In this document: in pieces, positions 1 through 8,216 of the stretch
How the letters are laid out: each line of letters begins with the position of its first letter
Numbering within the stretch: position 1 is the stretch's first letter
DNA from: JAYEJW01 sp034716535
Lineage (GTDB): Bacteria; Pseudomonadota; Gammaproteobacteria; Chromatiales; Chromatiaceae
Assembly: GCA_034716535.1 (NCBI GenBank)
Contig: JAYEJW010000210.1
Location: forward strand, 1 to 13,317
Length of the DNA: 13,317 nt
Reading direction: 5' to 3'
Notes under the pieces: generated by a model
The model's input: the letters and a program-made list of their open reading frames with translations, nothing else
Told to the model about the DNA's origin: nothing
Databases searched by the model: none
Made by a program: the position numbers and the translations under genes

Positions 1-51
1 CACGGCGATGTCTTGTTGGGTTCTGCCGTTGAGCGCGATCTCAGGTTTTGA
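1..51 (+). CDS. Possible 3' end of an upstream gene (partial)
   Basis: Frame 1 is open from the window edge to a TGA at 49-51. It gives 16 residues, HGDVLLGSAVERDLRF. The other two forward frames are a read-through into the next gene's region and an early stop. If real, this gene ends about 17 bp before the ATG of the next gene, which fits the tight packing of the cluster. Sixteen codons are too few to assign a family, so this call rests only on frame and position. Confidence 0.25.
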   Translation, partial: HGDVLLGSAVERDLRF

Positions 52-68
52 AGAGGGCGCGATTGGTA

Positions 69-1358
69 ATGGGTATTGAGTCGGTGGCAAGCGTCACGGA
101 GTCGGTCGACGAGCGTCTTCGGAGCTTCGTTGCTTGGTTGGATCGCTTTGGCGAGACCTCTTACGACCACCAAAGCTTCTACGCCGGTCCGGTCGGCGGC
201 ACCGCGAAGGCCCTCTATTACAAGAGTCCGAAGCTCGGTACTCTGGCCGTTGCGCCGATGATCTTTTTCGAGGCGGCGGTTCCAAGCGCACGCCAACTTT
301 TCTGGCGCAAGCAGCGCTTCCCGATCGCGGACGCCCACTACACGATGGGTTTCGCACTGCTGGCCGAGTCCACTGGCGACCAAGGCTATTATGATCGGGC
401 AGTTCATTTTCTCGAGGTGCTCGAGTCGACGCGTTGCTCGGGGTATGAGCACTATGGCTGGGGATACCCGTTTGACTGGGTGACTCGCACCGGCGTCATG
501 ACCGCGGGGACCCCTCTGATCACCACGACACCCTACGTTTACGAGGCGTTTGGCTACGTCTACGGAATCGACGGGAAGCAGCACTGGCTGGAGGTGATGG
601 CCTCCACGGCCGATCACGCGGCGCGCGACTTTCCGGACAGGATGCTTGGTGCGGATGCTGCCACGGCGGGCTACAACCCGGTTGACCGGAAGGGAGGGGT
701 AATCAACGCCAGCGCTTATCGAGCCTTCCTGCTCACGAGTGCGGCACGTCAGTTCGGAAGGGACGATTTTTGGGAGATCGCGGAACGCAACCTCAACTTC
801 GTGCTTGGGTCCCAGCAACCGGATGGATCCTGGTTCTATGCCGTTGATGGGGTCAGGGATTTCGTGGACCACTTCCACACCTGCTTCGTCCTCAAGGCAC
901 TGGCCAAAATCGAGCAGTTGACAGGCCATGAGGGCTGCCGCGACGCCCTTGAAGCCGGGGTTAAATACTATGTGCGGCATCTCTTTGACGAAGAAGGGCT
1001 TCCGAAACCCTTTTCACGTGCGCCACGGCTCACGGTGTATCGGCAGGAGCTTTATGACTACGCTGAATGTATCAACCTGGGGACCCTGCTGAGGGGGCGG
1101 TTCAAAGAGCTGGACGAGCGGTTGAACGCGACTCTCTCGGACCTGCTCGCCCATTGGCAGAAGTTCGATGGCTCCTTTCGTTCGCGCAGGCTCCTGTTTG
1201 GTTGGGACAATGTTCCGATGCATCGCTGGGCACAGGCGCAGATCTTCAGAAGCCTGTGCCTCTATCTGTCCTCGGAACAGAAAGCGGGACGATCAACCCT
1301 TTGGGCTCAAGTTCAGCATGAAGATCGCCGTCACTCCTCGGCGCGCCATGAGGCGTAG
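69..1358 (+). CDS. Alpha/alpha-toroid (six-hairpin or terpenoid-cyclase-like) protein of polysaccharide locus, function unknown
   Basis: A soluble protein of about 429 residues with no signal peptide or membrane segment. Numbered from an in-frame TTG at 48, it shows an aromatic GYEHYGWGYPFDW stretch (132-144), QQPDGSWFY (256-264), DHFHTCFVLKAL (274-285) and a second W-x-x-F-DGSF motif (369-376). Repeated x-x-DGS-W/F motifs with alternating helices are typical of (alpha/alpha)6 toroids, as in six-hairpin glycosidases, uronyl-epimerase C-terminal domains and prenyltransferase-like folds. Members of this fold class do occur in exopolysaccharide loci, often with vague or wrong names. I infer a polysaccharide-processing or sugar-modifying role but cannot name the reaction. 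ATG 69 is preferred over TTG 48 because an AGAGGG lies upstream at 52-57. The last 25 or so residues are low in structure and run into the repeat-rich gap, so the stop may have been set by that sequence. Confidence 0.7.
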   Translation: MGIESVASVTESVDERLRSFVAWLDRFGETSYDHQSFYAGPVGGTAKALYYKSPKLGTLAVAPMIFFEAAVPSARQLFWRKQRFPIADAHYTMGFALLAESTGDQGYYDRAVHFLEVLESTRCSGYEHYGWGYPFDWVTRTGVMTAGTPLITTTPYVYEAFGYVYGIDGKQHWLEVMASTADHAARDFPDRMLGADAATAGYNPVDRKGGVINASAYRAFLLTSAARQFGRDDFWEIAERNLNFVLGSQQPDGSWFYAVDGVRDFVDHFHTCFVLKALAKIEQLTGHEGCRDALEAGVKYYVRHLFDEEGLPKPFSRAPRLTVYRQELYDYAECINLGTLLRGRFKELDERLNATLSDLLAHWQKFDGSFRSRRLLFGWDNVPMHRWAQAQIFRSLCLYLSSEQKAGRSTLWAQVQHEDRRHSSARHEA

Positions 1359-1377
1359 AAGTGCCGTCCTCGGCGCG
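1335..1377 (+). repeat. 11-bp direct repeat TCCTCGGCGCG, two copies
   Basis: TCCTCGGCGCG occurs at 1335-1345 and again at 1367-1377, 32 bp apart, with related bases before each copy (CCGTCACTCC and CCGTCC). The first copy lies inside the 3' end of the upstream gene and the second in the intergenic gap. It marks the left edge of the repeat-rich gap and could be the trace of a small duplication. Confidence 0.5.
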
Positions 1378-1412
1378 TTACGACCCTGGAAGCTTCGTAG
1401 TTACCCGCTGTG

Positions 1413-1440
1413 TTCGCTCGCGGCGAGGCGCCCCTCCTAC
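1413..1440 (-). repeat. REP-like palindromic element
   Basis: Read on the minus strand, this begins GTAGGAGGGGCGCCTCGCC and ends in GCGAGCGAA. It has a GTAG head followed by a GC-rich imperfect hairpin (GGCG-CCT-CGCC core) and a GCGA tail. That layout matches the repetitive extragenic palindromes that RAYT transposases recognise in gammaproteobacteria (GTRG head plus hairpin). It lies between two genes, as such elements do. Only one copy is clear in this window, so repetitiveness in the genome is inferred, not seen. Confidence 0.45.
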
Positions 1441-1481
1441 CGGAGGTCCCCGGCGTTCGCGTATCGTGGGATGGACACGGG

Positions 1482-1507
1482 GGAATGCGCGCCCCTGAGG
1501 TCATTCC
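1482..1507. repeat. Small inverted repeat GGAATG/CATTCC
   Basis: GGAATG at 1482-1487 and CATTCC at 1502-1507 form a 6-bp stem around a GC-rich 14-base loop. It lies in the same gap as the REP-like element and resembles short intergenic palindromes found repeated in many proteobacterial genomes. There is no T-run after it, so it is unlikely to be a terminator. Confidence 0.3.
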
Positions 1508-1647
1508 ACTCTCGAGGCGGGGCGGCCGTAACAGACCACGTCTCTTGGGCGACAGTTGGCACGCTGCTTCTGGAACAGGAGTTTCGGCGCCGCGCCGACT
1601 CCGGCTGCGTGCGATAGTCTGAGTCAGGATCAGGGAAACCCCCAAGC

Positions 1648-3549
1648 ATGTGCGGCATCTGCGGCCAGTATAACTTCAGGGACCAGAAACCCGTATCGCC
1701 TGCGGTGATCAAAGCGATGACGGACACCCTGGTCCCGCGAGGGCCGGACGACGAGGGGTACCACGTTTCCGGGGCGCTCGGGCTGGGGTTCAGGCGCTTA
1801 TCCATCATCGACCTGGAGGGCGGTCATCAACCCATGTCGGATACGGAGAGATCCGTCTGGGTTGTCTTTAACGGTGAGATCTTCAACTTCCCCGAGCTGC
1901 GGAAGGAGCTTGAGACATTCGGTCATCGCTTCCGTACGCGCTGCGATACGGAGGTTATCCTCCATGGGTACAAGCAGTGGGGATCGGAGGTTTTCCATCG
2001 GCTTAACGGTATGTTCGGGGTCGCGATCTGGGATGAAGCCCCTAAACGGCTCGTCCTGTCCCGCGATGCCATGGGCATCAAGCTGGTGTACTACCGGGTC
2101 GATGACTGCTCAGTTCTCTTCGGCTCGGAGATAAGGCCCATCCTCGCCGCGCTGCCGGACCGGCCGGATGTGGATCCAACGGCCCTGAACATCTTCCTGC
2201 GCTACCGCTACACGCCTTCGCCCCTCACGCTCTATCGCGATATTCGGAAGCTTGCACCGGGCACCATGGCCGTCTTCGAGAACGGGGAGTGGTCCGTCCA
2301 GCGCTGGTACCGGTTCAAGCCGCAGCACTTCTCACCTCCCAAGTCTGATGTTGAGGCGCGGGACGAGCTGCTGGAGATCTACCAGCGTGCGCTGAAGCGG
2401 CATCTGATCAGCGACGTTCCGGTGGGGCTGCTGCTGAGCGGGGGTATGGATTCTGGCTTGTTGCTCGGTCTGATGAGTCTCTACGGGGAATCTTGGCCCA
2501 CCTACACGGTGGGATACGGTCGTACCGCGTACAATGACGACGAGTTGGTCGATGCGGCAGAGACCGCAAGAATCTTCTCCGCCAGGAATGCGTCAGTCGA
2601 GCTCAGCCGGGACACCTTTGAGCAAGCCCTGCCGAAGATCGTCACCGTGCTTGAGGAGCCCATCGCGGCGTCCTCCATCGTGCCCATGTATTTCGTCTGC
2701 GAGCGTGCTCGCCGGGACGTCAAGGTCGCCCTTGTCGGTCAGGGTCCGGATGAATTGTTCGGTGGTTACACTCGCCATCTCGGGGTGCATTACGGCCGCT
2801 ACTGGCGTAGCCTGCCAAGGTTGCTGCGCAGCCCAATCGAGGTCGGGATCCAGCGCCTACCGCGGAGCGAGGCGCTCAAGCGGGGTGCTTACTCCCTCGG
2901 CATCGAGAACCGACTGGAGCGCTACCAGCACGTGTTCTCGATCATGCCCGGCTCCACAATCGACGCCCTGTTCCAAGATGGACTCCTGCCTCCTGGGGCG
3001 GGGGACAGTGTCCGGGAGCTGTGGGAAGACCTAGCGGACGAGATGGAGGGCACCGACGAGCTCGGCGGTTTCCAGGTGCTGGAAATCCGCTCCTCCCTGC
3101 CGGACGAGCTCCTAATGTACGCCGACAAGCTCTCGATGGCCCACGGCCTGGAGGTGCGCGTCCCCTTCCTCGACCGCGAGATCGTGGAATACGTCGAGCG
3201 TCTCCCCGCGTCCTTCAAGGTGCGTCGCGGCCAGCGCAAGTGGCTCCATCGCCGTGTCTGCGAGAAGTTCCTTCCGCCACCGATTCTAAATCGAAAAAAG
3301 CGTGGCTTTGCGGTGAACGTGGTGGATGATTGGTTCCAGGGGTCGCTGAGCAGCAGCATGGACGGCTATCTGATGAGTGACGAATCTCTGATATTTGAGC
3401 ATCTCAAGCCGGAAGGCGTGCGTCGCCTCCTCCAGGAGCACCGTATGGGACGATGCGACAACCACAAGATACTTTTCAGTCTCGTCGTGTTTGAGGAGTG
3501 GCTGCGAGCTAGTCAACAGGTAGCACGTCGTGCGAACACCTGGTCGTGA
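1648..3549 (+). CDS. asnB: Glutamine-hydrolysing asparagine-synthase-family amidotransferase
   Basis: A 633-residue, two-domain enzyme of normal AsnB length. The N-terminal class II glutaminase domain begins MCGICG, with Cys2 as nucleophile. Further glutamine-site residues are R50 before LSIIDL, N75-G76-E77 in FNGEIFN, and D100-T-E. The C-terminal synthetase domain has the ATP pyrophosphatase loop SGGMDS (264-269), EEPIA (336-340), GQGPDELFGGY (364-374), DKLSMAHGLEVRVPFLDRE (493-511) and NRKKRGFAV (548-556). All motifs for glutamine hydrolysis and ATP-dependent amide formation are intact. The family makes asparagine, but in surface-polysaccharide loci homologues such as WbpS are thought to amidate uronic acids. 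Given its neighbours I infer a sugar carboxylate as substrate, although a housekeeping-type activity cannot be excluded. The ATG is fixed by the catalytic Cys2. The stop overlaps a possible GTG start of the next gene as GTGA. Confidence 0.93.
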   Translation: MCGICGQYNFRDQKPVSPAVIKAMTDTLVPRGPDDEGYHVSGALGLGFRRLSIIDLEGGHQPMSDTERSVWVVFNGEIFNFPELRKELETFGHRFRTRCDTEVILHGYKQWGSEVFHRLNGMFGVAIWDEAPKRLVLSRDAMGIKLVYYRVDDCSVLFGSEIRPILAALPDRPDVDPTALNIFLRYRYTPSPLTLYRDIRKLAPGTMAVFENGEWSVQRWYRFKPQHFSPPKSDVEARDELLEIYQRALKRHLISDVPVGLLLSGGMDSGLLLGLMSLYGESWPTYTVGYGRTAYNDDELVDAAETARIFSARNASVELSRDTFEQALPKIVTVLEEPIAASSIVPMYFVCERARRDVKVALVGQGPDELFGGYTRHLGVHYGRYWRSLPRLLRSPIEVGIQRLPRSEALKRGAYSLGIENRLERYQHVFSIMPGSTIDALFQDGLLPPGAGDSVRELWEDLADEMEGTDELGGFQVLEIRSSLPDELLMYADKLSMAHGLEVRVPFLDREIVEYVERLPASFKVRRGQRKWLHRRVCEKFLPPPILNRKKRGFAVNVVDDWFQGSLSSSMDGYLMSDESLIFEHLKPEGVRRLLQEHRMGRCDNHKILFSLVVFEEWLRASQQVARRANTWS

Positions 3550-3605
3550 ATTCCGCAAGGAGCAATGCCGAGTCGAGGGCTGGCAGCAAACTGCGAGTTA
3601 AAGTC

Positions 3606-4517
3606 ATGCCACTGGAATACGTGCTCATCACGCCGGCCCGTAACGAGGCGGCCTTCATCGAAAAAACCATCCAATCTGTAATCGCGCAGACCGTGCTCCC
3701 CAAACGCTGGGTCATCGTCAGCGACGGCTCAACGGACGGAACCGACGAAATCGTGCAACGCTTTCAAAAAGGGAGAGACTGGTTGCAATTGGTTCGACTT
3801 CCCGAGCGACAGGAGCGCAACTTCGCGGCGAAGGTGCAGGCATTCAACGCCGGTTATGACCAGGTCAAGCCTTTAGCGTACGACATTATCGGAAACATCG
3901 ATGCCGACATCTCCTTTGCTGAAGATTTCTTTGCCTACCTTCTCGGGAAGTTCGAAGACATGCCGGACTTAGGGGTTGCGGGCACCCACTACATCGAAGG
4001 TGAGATCCACTCCTTCAGGGACAGCTACATCAATGTCCATCACGTCAACGGACAGTGCCAGCTATTCCGGAAATCCTGTTTTGAAGATATAGGGGGCTAC
4101 GTGCCGATAAAAGGGGGAGGCATCGACTGGGTCGCGGTGACCACCGCGCGTATGAAAGGTTGGACGACCTATTCCTTTGACGAAAGGGTTTTCTACCACC
4201 ACCGGAAGATGGGAACCGCGGGCAGCAATGAGTTGACGTCGCGCTTCAACTACGGAAAGAAGGACTACTTCCTGGGTGGTCACCCGCTGTGGCAGGTCTT
4301 CCGCGGGACCTTCCAGCTCGCGAAGAAGCCCTATGTGGTCGGCGGCCTGGCGCTGGTGATGGGATATGCCTGGTGCTGGATCACCCGGCACAAGCGGGCG
4401 GTTTCGCCTGAGCTGATGGCCTTCCATCGGGGCGAGCAGATGGCGCGGCTGAAGGAATTGCTGTCTGATCGTCTTCGCTTCGCGCGCCGGGTGGGTGATG
4501 CGGAGCGCTCCACTTGA
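3606..4517 (+). CDS. Family 2 (GT-A fold) glycosyltransferase
   Basis: A cytoplasmic GT2-type glycosyltransferase of about 303 residues, expected to add one sugar from a nucleotide-sugar donor to a lipid-linked acceptor. From ATG 3606 it starts MPLEYVLITPARNEAAFIEK, the usual GT2 first strand and helix. VSDGSTDGT (residues 38-46) is the nucleotide-binding stretch. NIDADISF (97-104) carries the DxD metal-binding motif. GGIDW (161-165) lies in the acceptor half. A hydrophobic segment near the C-terminus (VVGGLALVMGYAWCWI) may sit on the membrane. A GTG at 3546, overlapping the asnB stop, would add 20 polar residues that look non-native. Neither start has a strong Shine-Dalgarno sequence, and ATG 3606 fits the family best. 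Its 3' end overlaps the earliest possible start of the broken GT4 gene. Donor and acceptor cannot be read from the sequence. Confidence 0.88.
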   Translation: MPLEYVLITPARNEAAFIEKTIQSVIAQTVLPKRWVIVSDGSTDGTDEIVQRFQKGRDWLQLVRLPERQERNFAAKVQAFNAGYDQVKPLAYDIIGNIDADISFAEDFFAYLLGKFEDMPDLGVAGTHYIEGEIHSFRDSYINVHHVNGQCQLFRKSCFEDIGGYVPIKGGGIDWVAVTTARMKGWTTYSFDERVFYHHRKMGTAGSNELTSRFNYGKKDYFLGGHPLWQVFRGTFQLAKKPYVVGGLALVMGYAWCWITRHKRAVSPELMAFHRGEQMARLKELLSDRLRFARRVGDAERST

Positions 4518-5780
4518 GGCAAGGCCTGTGAGGCTGGCAAGCGCCGTAGGCAAACTTGGTTCTTGCGGTGCAGCTGGCACGATTCAAGTGGCCCAGTTGA
4601 TGGGCGTACAGGACAAGTTTTACGCTCTCGGTCTGACCGGATCGCTGGTCTCAAACGGCTTCGCGGTCGACTTCATCCGCAGCGACTTGGTCGACACCCC
4701 GCATCTCCACGACGATCCCGTTATCAATTTCCTGAACTTGCGCGGAGACCAGCGAAAGGACGCCGGAACCTTCACGAAGACGCGGCGATTGGCAAGGTTC
4801 TGCGTGCGGCTGCTCAGGTATGCCGCCCAGTCGCAGCCTAGGCCCATTCACATTGTCTGGAACAACAAGTTCAAGTATTCCGACCGAACGCTTCTGATGG
4901 CGTGCTACCGCTTGTTGGGTTGGGGGCTCATCCTGACCGCACACAACGCGAACGGTGGCAAGCGGGATGGGCGCGACAGCGCGCTTAACCGGCTCTCGCT
5001 GGGGGTTCAATATCGGCTCAGCAGACACATCTTTGTCGGCACAGACAAGATGAAACGGGAGTTCGAAACGGATTTCGGTGTCGCCCCAGACAAGGCAAGC
5101 GTCGTTCCCTTCGGGATCACCGACTTGCTGCCGAGGACGAATCTGACGGGAGCGGAGGCCGGGGCGCGCCTAAGATTACCAGTCCGACGACCTAGTGGCG
5201 CTGTTCTTCGGGCAGACTGGCCCCTACAACGACCTTGCGTACCTGGTAGAAGCGCTGCCTCACATACTCGATGGATCACCACGCTTTCTCCTGGTGATCG
5301 CGGGTAAAGTCAAGCGAGGCTGTTGGTCTTATTGCGTGACGCGGACCGCCGTTTTTCTCTCATCAACCGTCCTGATCGCATGATCAAACGTATCGAAGTC
5401 GTCCCGGATGAAGAGGTAGAATTGTCTTTAAGCCGACAAACGTGCTGGTCTTGCGCTACACTGCCATTTGCCAGAGCTGCTCGCCCTTTCTGGCCTATGG
5501 CTTCGGCCTGGCCGTCATAGACGGCGATGTAGGTTCCTTGCGGGAGGACGTTGCCGAGGGGCTTGCTGGTCTCATGTTCAGGGCCCCCGATGCGAGGGAC
5601 CTTGCGAGGGCAATCGATGACTACTTTGCGGCGGATCTCTACCGTCCTTTACCGGTTCATCGCATTAAGATCCGGAGGTTTGCGATCAAGCGCTACTCAT
5701 GGTCTAGAGGGGAACAAATAACGCACTCCGTTTACAGGCGACTGGCTTCGGGCGCGAACGTCCATCGGGAATTCGGTTGA
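4495..5780 (+). pseudogene. Family 4 glycosyltransferase broken by at least three frameshifts
   Basis: Joined across frames, this is a GT4 (GT-B fold) glycosyltransferase. Frame 1 gives the N-terminal half, with DKFYALGLTGSL, VDFIRSDLVD, FLNLRGDQR, HIVWNNKFKYSDRTLL, LTAHN and VVPFGI. Near 5171 the reading passes to frame 2 (RDYQSDDLVALFFGQTGPYN, then FLLVIAGKVKRG). Near 5310-5325 it returns to frame 1 (LLRDADRRFS, then VVPDEEVEL). Near 5422 it passes to frame 3 (FKPTNVLVL, then SPFLAYGFGLAVI and GSLREDV) and runs to a TGA at 5778-5780. The first frame stops at TAA 5305-5307, before the donor-binding domain is complete. Conserved spots also carry changes (LRYT where LPYT is usual; CQSC where YQSG is usual), which argues for decay rather than sequencing error alone. 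The truncated product should be inactive. A GTG at 4528 is an alternative start that avoids the overlap with the upstream gene. Confidence 0.87.
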
Positions 5781-5843
5781 GCAATTTGCGCCGGGCTGTG
5801 TGCGGACGCGGCCCTTCGACATGATCGATATACGCTGCCAATC

Positions 5844-7178
5844 ATGCCCTCCAGCATCGCCGCGCTTCTGACCGCTGCGTTTGTCGGGGCGCTCCTCTTG
5901 TGGGATCGACGGGCGTACCCGCAGGCGACCTCAGCACTATGGATTCCAGTTCTTTGGATGAGCACGACGGCGTCGCGTTATCCCACGCAGTGGTTCAGCC
6001 TTGGTGCTCCTACCAGTGGGATCGGCAACGTGGCTGAGGGCAGTCCGTTGGACGCCCTATTCTTTTTCGCGCTTATTGCGCTCGGTGTGTTGGTTCTGGC
6101 GAGGAGGCGCGTCCAGCTGGGACGATTGGTCCAGAACAATCCCTGGCTCACTGCGTTCGTCGTTTACGGGCTTGTGTCCATCATTTGGTCAGACTTCCCT
6201 TTCGTATCGGCGAAACGTTGGGTGAAGGCCCTAGGGCCTCCGGTGATGGCGCTGATCATCCTCACTGATCCCGCTCCTGCCCCCGCGTTCAAGGTGGTCA
6301 TGAGGAGATGCGCTTTCCTACTCCTGCCGGCGTCCGTGTTGTTCATCAAGTACTTTCCGGAGTACGGAAGGGGCTGGGACGCCTTTACCGGGCAGCCCTT
6401 CAACAACGGCGTGGGCCTCACGAAGAACGACCTGGGATACCAGTGCATGGCGTTCGGGCTAGTATTTGTATGGATCCTCCTGACGGCAAACTCGGCAACG
6501 AGTATGGCCATCCGGCGTCAGGAAGTACTCGTCAGCGGAGGAATGCTGTTGGTAATTGCCTGGCTGCTGAATCTCGCGAACAGCGCGACGTCTGTTACAA
6601 CGCTGCTCGTCGGCACCGGCCTGATGTTGATTCTCGGCACGAAGATCATCAACAGGAGGTACTTCGCGGTGTATGCGGTGTTCGCCATAGGCCTTCTGGC
6701 GACGTCCGAATGGCTGTTCGGGGTTTACGACGCCGTGATTCGAGGCTTGGGCCGTGACCCGTCGCTTACAGGGCGTGTGGACGTCTGGAAGGATGCTCTG
6801 AACCTTCAGTCCAACCCAATCCTCGGCGCCGGTTTCCAGAGCTTCTGGCTCGGGCACCGGCTGGATCTGATGTGGCAGACTTGGTGGTGGCAGCCAATCC
6901 AGGCTCACAACGGCTACATTGAGACGTACCTCAACTTGGGGTACGTCGGCGTCCTGCTGCTCGGGTGCCTGCTCGTCTCAACATTCCTCAGGATCTGTAG
7001 GCTCTTGCTCACGGACTTCGATTGGGCCCGGTTCCGCCTGGCAATGTTTGTTGCCGTCCTGGCGTTCAACTACACGGAGGCGGCGTTCCATGGCGTCCAT
7101 CTAATCTGGGCCATGTTTTACATTATCGCACTACAATACCCTAGCAAGCGCGCGGCTACCGCTTGCGCACCGGGATGA
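5844..7178 (+). CDS. O-antigen polymerase/ligase-family (Wzy/WaaL/ExoQ-like) membrane protein
   Basis: A 444-residue integral membrane protein with about ten hydrophobic segments, starting with SIAALLTAAFVGALLLW. Between late membrane segments it has a large periplasmic loop (about 285-375) with LTGRVDVW, NPILGAGFQSFW and AHNGYIETYLNLG (364-376). That H-N-x-x-(I/L)-x-x-x-x-x-x-G pattern is typical of the O-antigen ligase (Wzy_C/PF04932) superfamily. An earlier loop holds GVGLTKNDLGYQ (189-200), a stretch common in the ExoQ/Wzy-type branch. These proteins act on undecaprenyl-PP-linked glycans at the periplasmic face, either polymerising repeat units or transferring glycan to an acceptor. Sequence alone does not separate polymerase from ligase, but its place among assembly genes favours polymerase (inference). 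The ATG at 5844 gives a sensible first membrane helix; no strong ribosome-binding site is visible. Confidence 0.88.
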   Translation: MPSSIAALLTAAFVGALLLWDRRAYPQATSALWIPVLWMSTTASRYPTQWFSLGAPTSGIGNVAEGSPLDALFFFALIALGVLVLARRRVQLGRLVQNNPWLTAFVVYGLVSIIWSDFPFVSAKRWVKALGPPVMALIILTDPAPAPAFKVVMRRCAFLLLPASVLFIKYFPEYGRGWDAFTGQPFNNGVGLTKNDLGYQCMAFGLVFVWILLTANSATSMAIRRQEVLVSGGMLLVIAWLLNLANSATSVTTLLVGTGLMLILGTKIINRRYFAVYAVFAIGLLATSEWLFGVYDAVIRGLGRDPSLTGRVDVWKDALNLQSNPILGAGFQSFWLGHRLDLMWQTWWWQPIQAHNGYIETYLNLGYVGVLLLGCLLVSTFLRICRLLLTDFDWARFRLAMFVAVLAFNYTEAAFHGVHLIWAMFYIIALQYPSKRAATACAPG

Positions 7179-7295
7179 GGCGCGTGTGATGCTCCTGTCC
7201 GAGCGGGGCCATTCGGGGCGGGCAGCTTGAGCTTCGCGGCAAAATCTGGCCTGGGCAACCGTTTTCGTTTGAGAACCCTTCTCCCACTATTGCAC

Positions 7296-8216
7296 ATGCA
7301 AAATCGAGACGCGCAAGTGGCTTTCGGATTACCCACTCGTCCGGCGACACTTTCGGATCTTGAAGTGACCGGGCGCTTTCTACGGATCGCTCGAGTACCG
7401 GAATCGCGGGAGGACTATGTCGACGTGCACAACCCGGAGTACGTCATCGCCATGCTTCGAAAACGCGGAGCGCGCGCCGACGTCTTCTCGTTCTGGCAAC
7501 GACTTCCGGAAACGACGCCCCAATTCCCCTACAAGTTCGAGTGGGACAACGTCGCAGCACTGCGGGTGACATCTTACGATGACTGGATTAGCAAGCAGGT
7601 GCATCCGAGTGTCCGCACCAAACTGCGAAAAGCCGCTCGGATGGGGCTCACGGTCGACCTTGTTACCTTCGACGACAAGCTCATCTCGGGCATCTCCGAG
7701 ATATTCAATGAAACTCCAATACGACAGGGCCGCCCGTACGAGCACTACGGAAAGTCCGTGGACCAGATACGCAAGGACTGGAGTGTGGACGCCGAAGCAA
7801 GCGTCTTCATCGCGGCGCACCATGAGCAGGAGCTCATCGGGTTCGTGAAGCTGACTTTCACCGAACGGTATGCAGAGATGAGTGGCACGATCTGCAAACT
7901 TGCTCATCGGAACAAGCCCGCGATGAGCCTACTCATTGGTAGGGCGGTGCAGTTCTGCGAGGCCCAGCGAATCCCCTGGCTGTCCTACGGAAAGTTCGAG
8001 TACGGAAACAAGGGAGAGGATTCGCTGAGCGACTTTAAGCGCTACAACGGCTTCGAGAAGGTGCAGTTGCCGCGGTACTATGTGCCACTATCGCTCTATG
8101 GACGGATCGGCCTGAAGTTCGGACTCCACCGAAGACTTCGGGATCAACTCCCAACGAGCATAAAGAGAACTCTGCTGCGGCTACGGTCGCGGTTCTATGC
8201 GCGACGACGAGGCTGA
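7296..8216 (+). CDS. FemAB/GNAT-like acyltransferase
   Basis: About 306 residues of GNAT-fold, FemAB-like character, soluble and without a signal peptide. Numbered from an upstream in-frame TTG (7227), visible landmarks are the basic helix HPSVRTKLRKAARMG (126-140), ISEIFNETPIRQGRPYEHYG (156-175), the core strand LIGFVKLTF (203-211) and a C-terminal FKRYNGFEKVQLPRYYVPL (270-288). The last is characteristic of GNAT/FemAB proteins in polysaccharide and exosortase-type loci. FemX proteins add amino acids from aminoacyl-tRNA, while GNATs add acyl groups from acyl-CoA. Here the acceptor is probably a sugar amine or precursor (inference). ATG 7296 is preferred because the 23 residues before it (SFAAKSGLGNRFRLRTLLPLLH) look non-native, though no clear ribosome-binding site precedes either start. 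A FemAB-like gene next to an amidotransferase and a deacetylase-type gene recalls exosortase-associated exopolysaccharide clusters, but no exosortase is visible here. Confidence 0.75.
   Translation: MQNRDAQVAFGLPTRPATLSDLEVTGRFLRIARVPESREDYVDVHNPEYVIAMLRKRGARADVFSFWQRLPETTPQFPYKFEWDNVAALRVTSYDDWISKQVHPSVRTKLRKAARMGLTVDLVTFDDKLISGISEIFNETPIRQGRPYEHYGKSVDQIRKDWSVDAEASVFIAAHHEQELIGFVKLTFTERYAEMSGTICKLAHRNKPAMSLLIGRAVQFCEAQRIPWLSYGKFEYGNKGEDSLSDFKRYNGFEKVQLPRYYVPLSLYGRIGLKFGLHRRLRDQLPTSIKRTLLRLRSRFYARRRG

Larger units (their letters stand above)
1359..1647. other. Gene-free gap rich in short repeats
   Basis: This is the longest gap inside the cluster, 289 bp. Open frames cross it on both strands, but none has recognisable protein content. 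The minus-strand frame reads as arginine- and proline-rich low-complexity sequence, as translated REP sequence often does. It holds the direct-repeat copy, the REP-like element and the small inverted repeat listed separately. I see no convincing promoter, although the gap precedes the amidotransferase gene and could contain one. Confidence 0.5.

Noticed and set aside
1331..1645. Minus-strand open frame of 104 codons in the first large gap
   Set aside because: The translation is Arg/Pro/Ser-rich and comes from REP-like repeat sequence. There is no family signature or ribosome-binding site.
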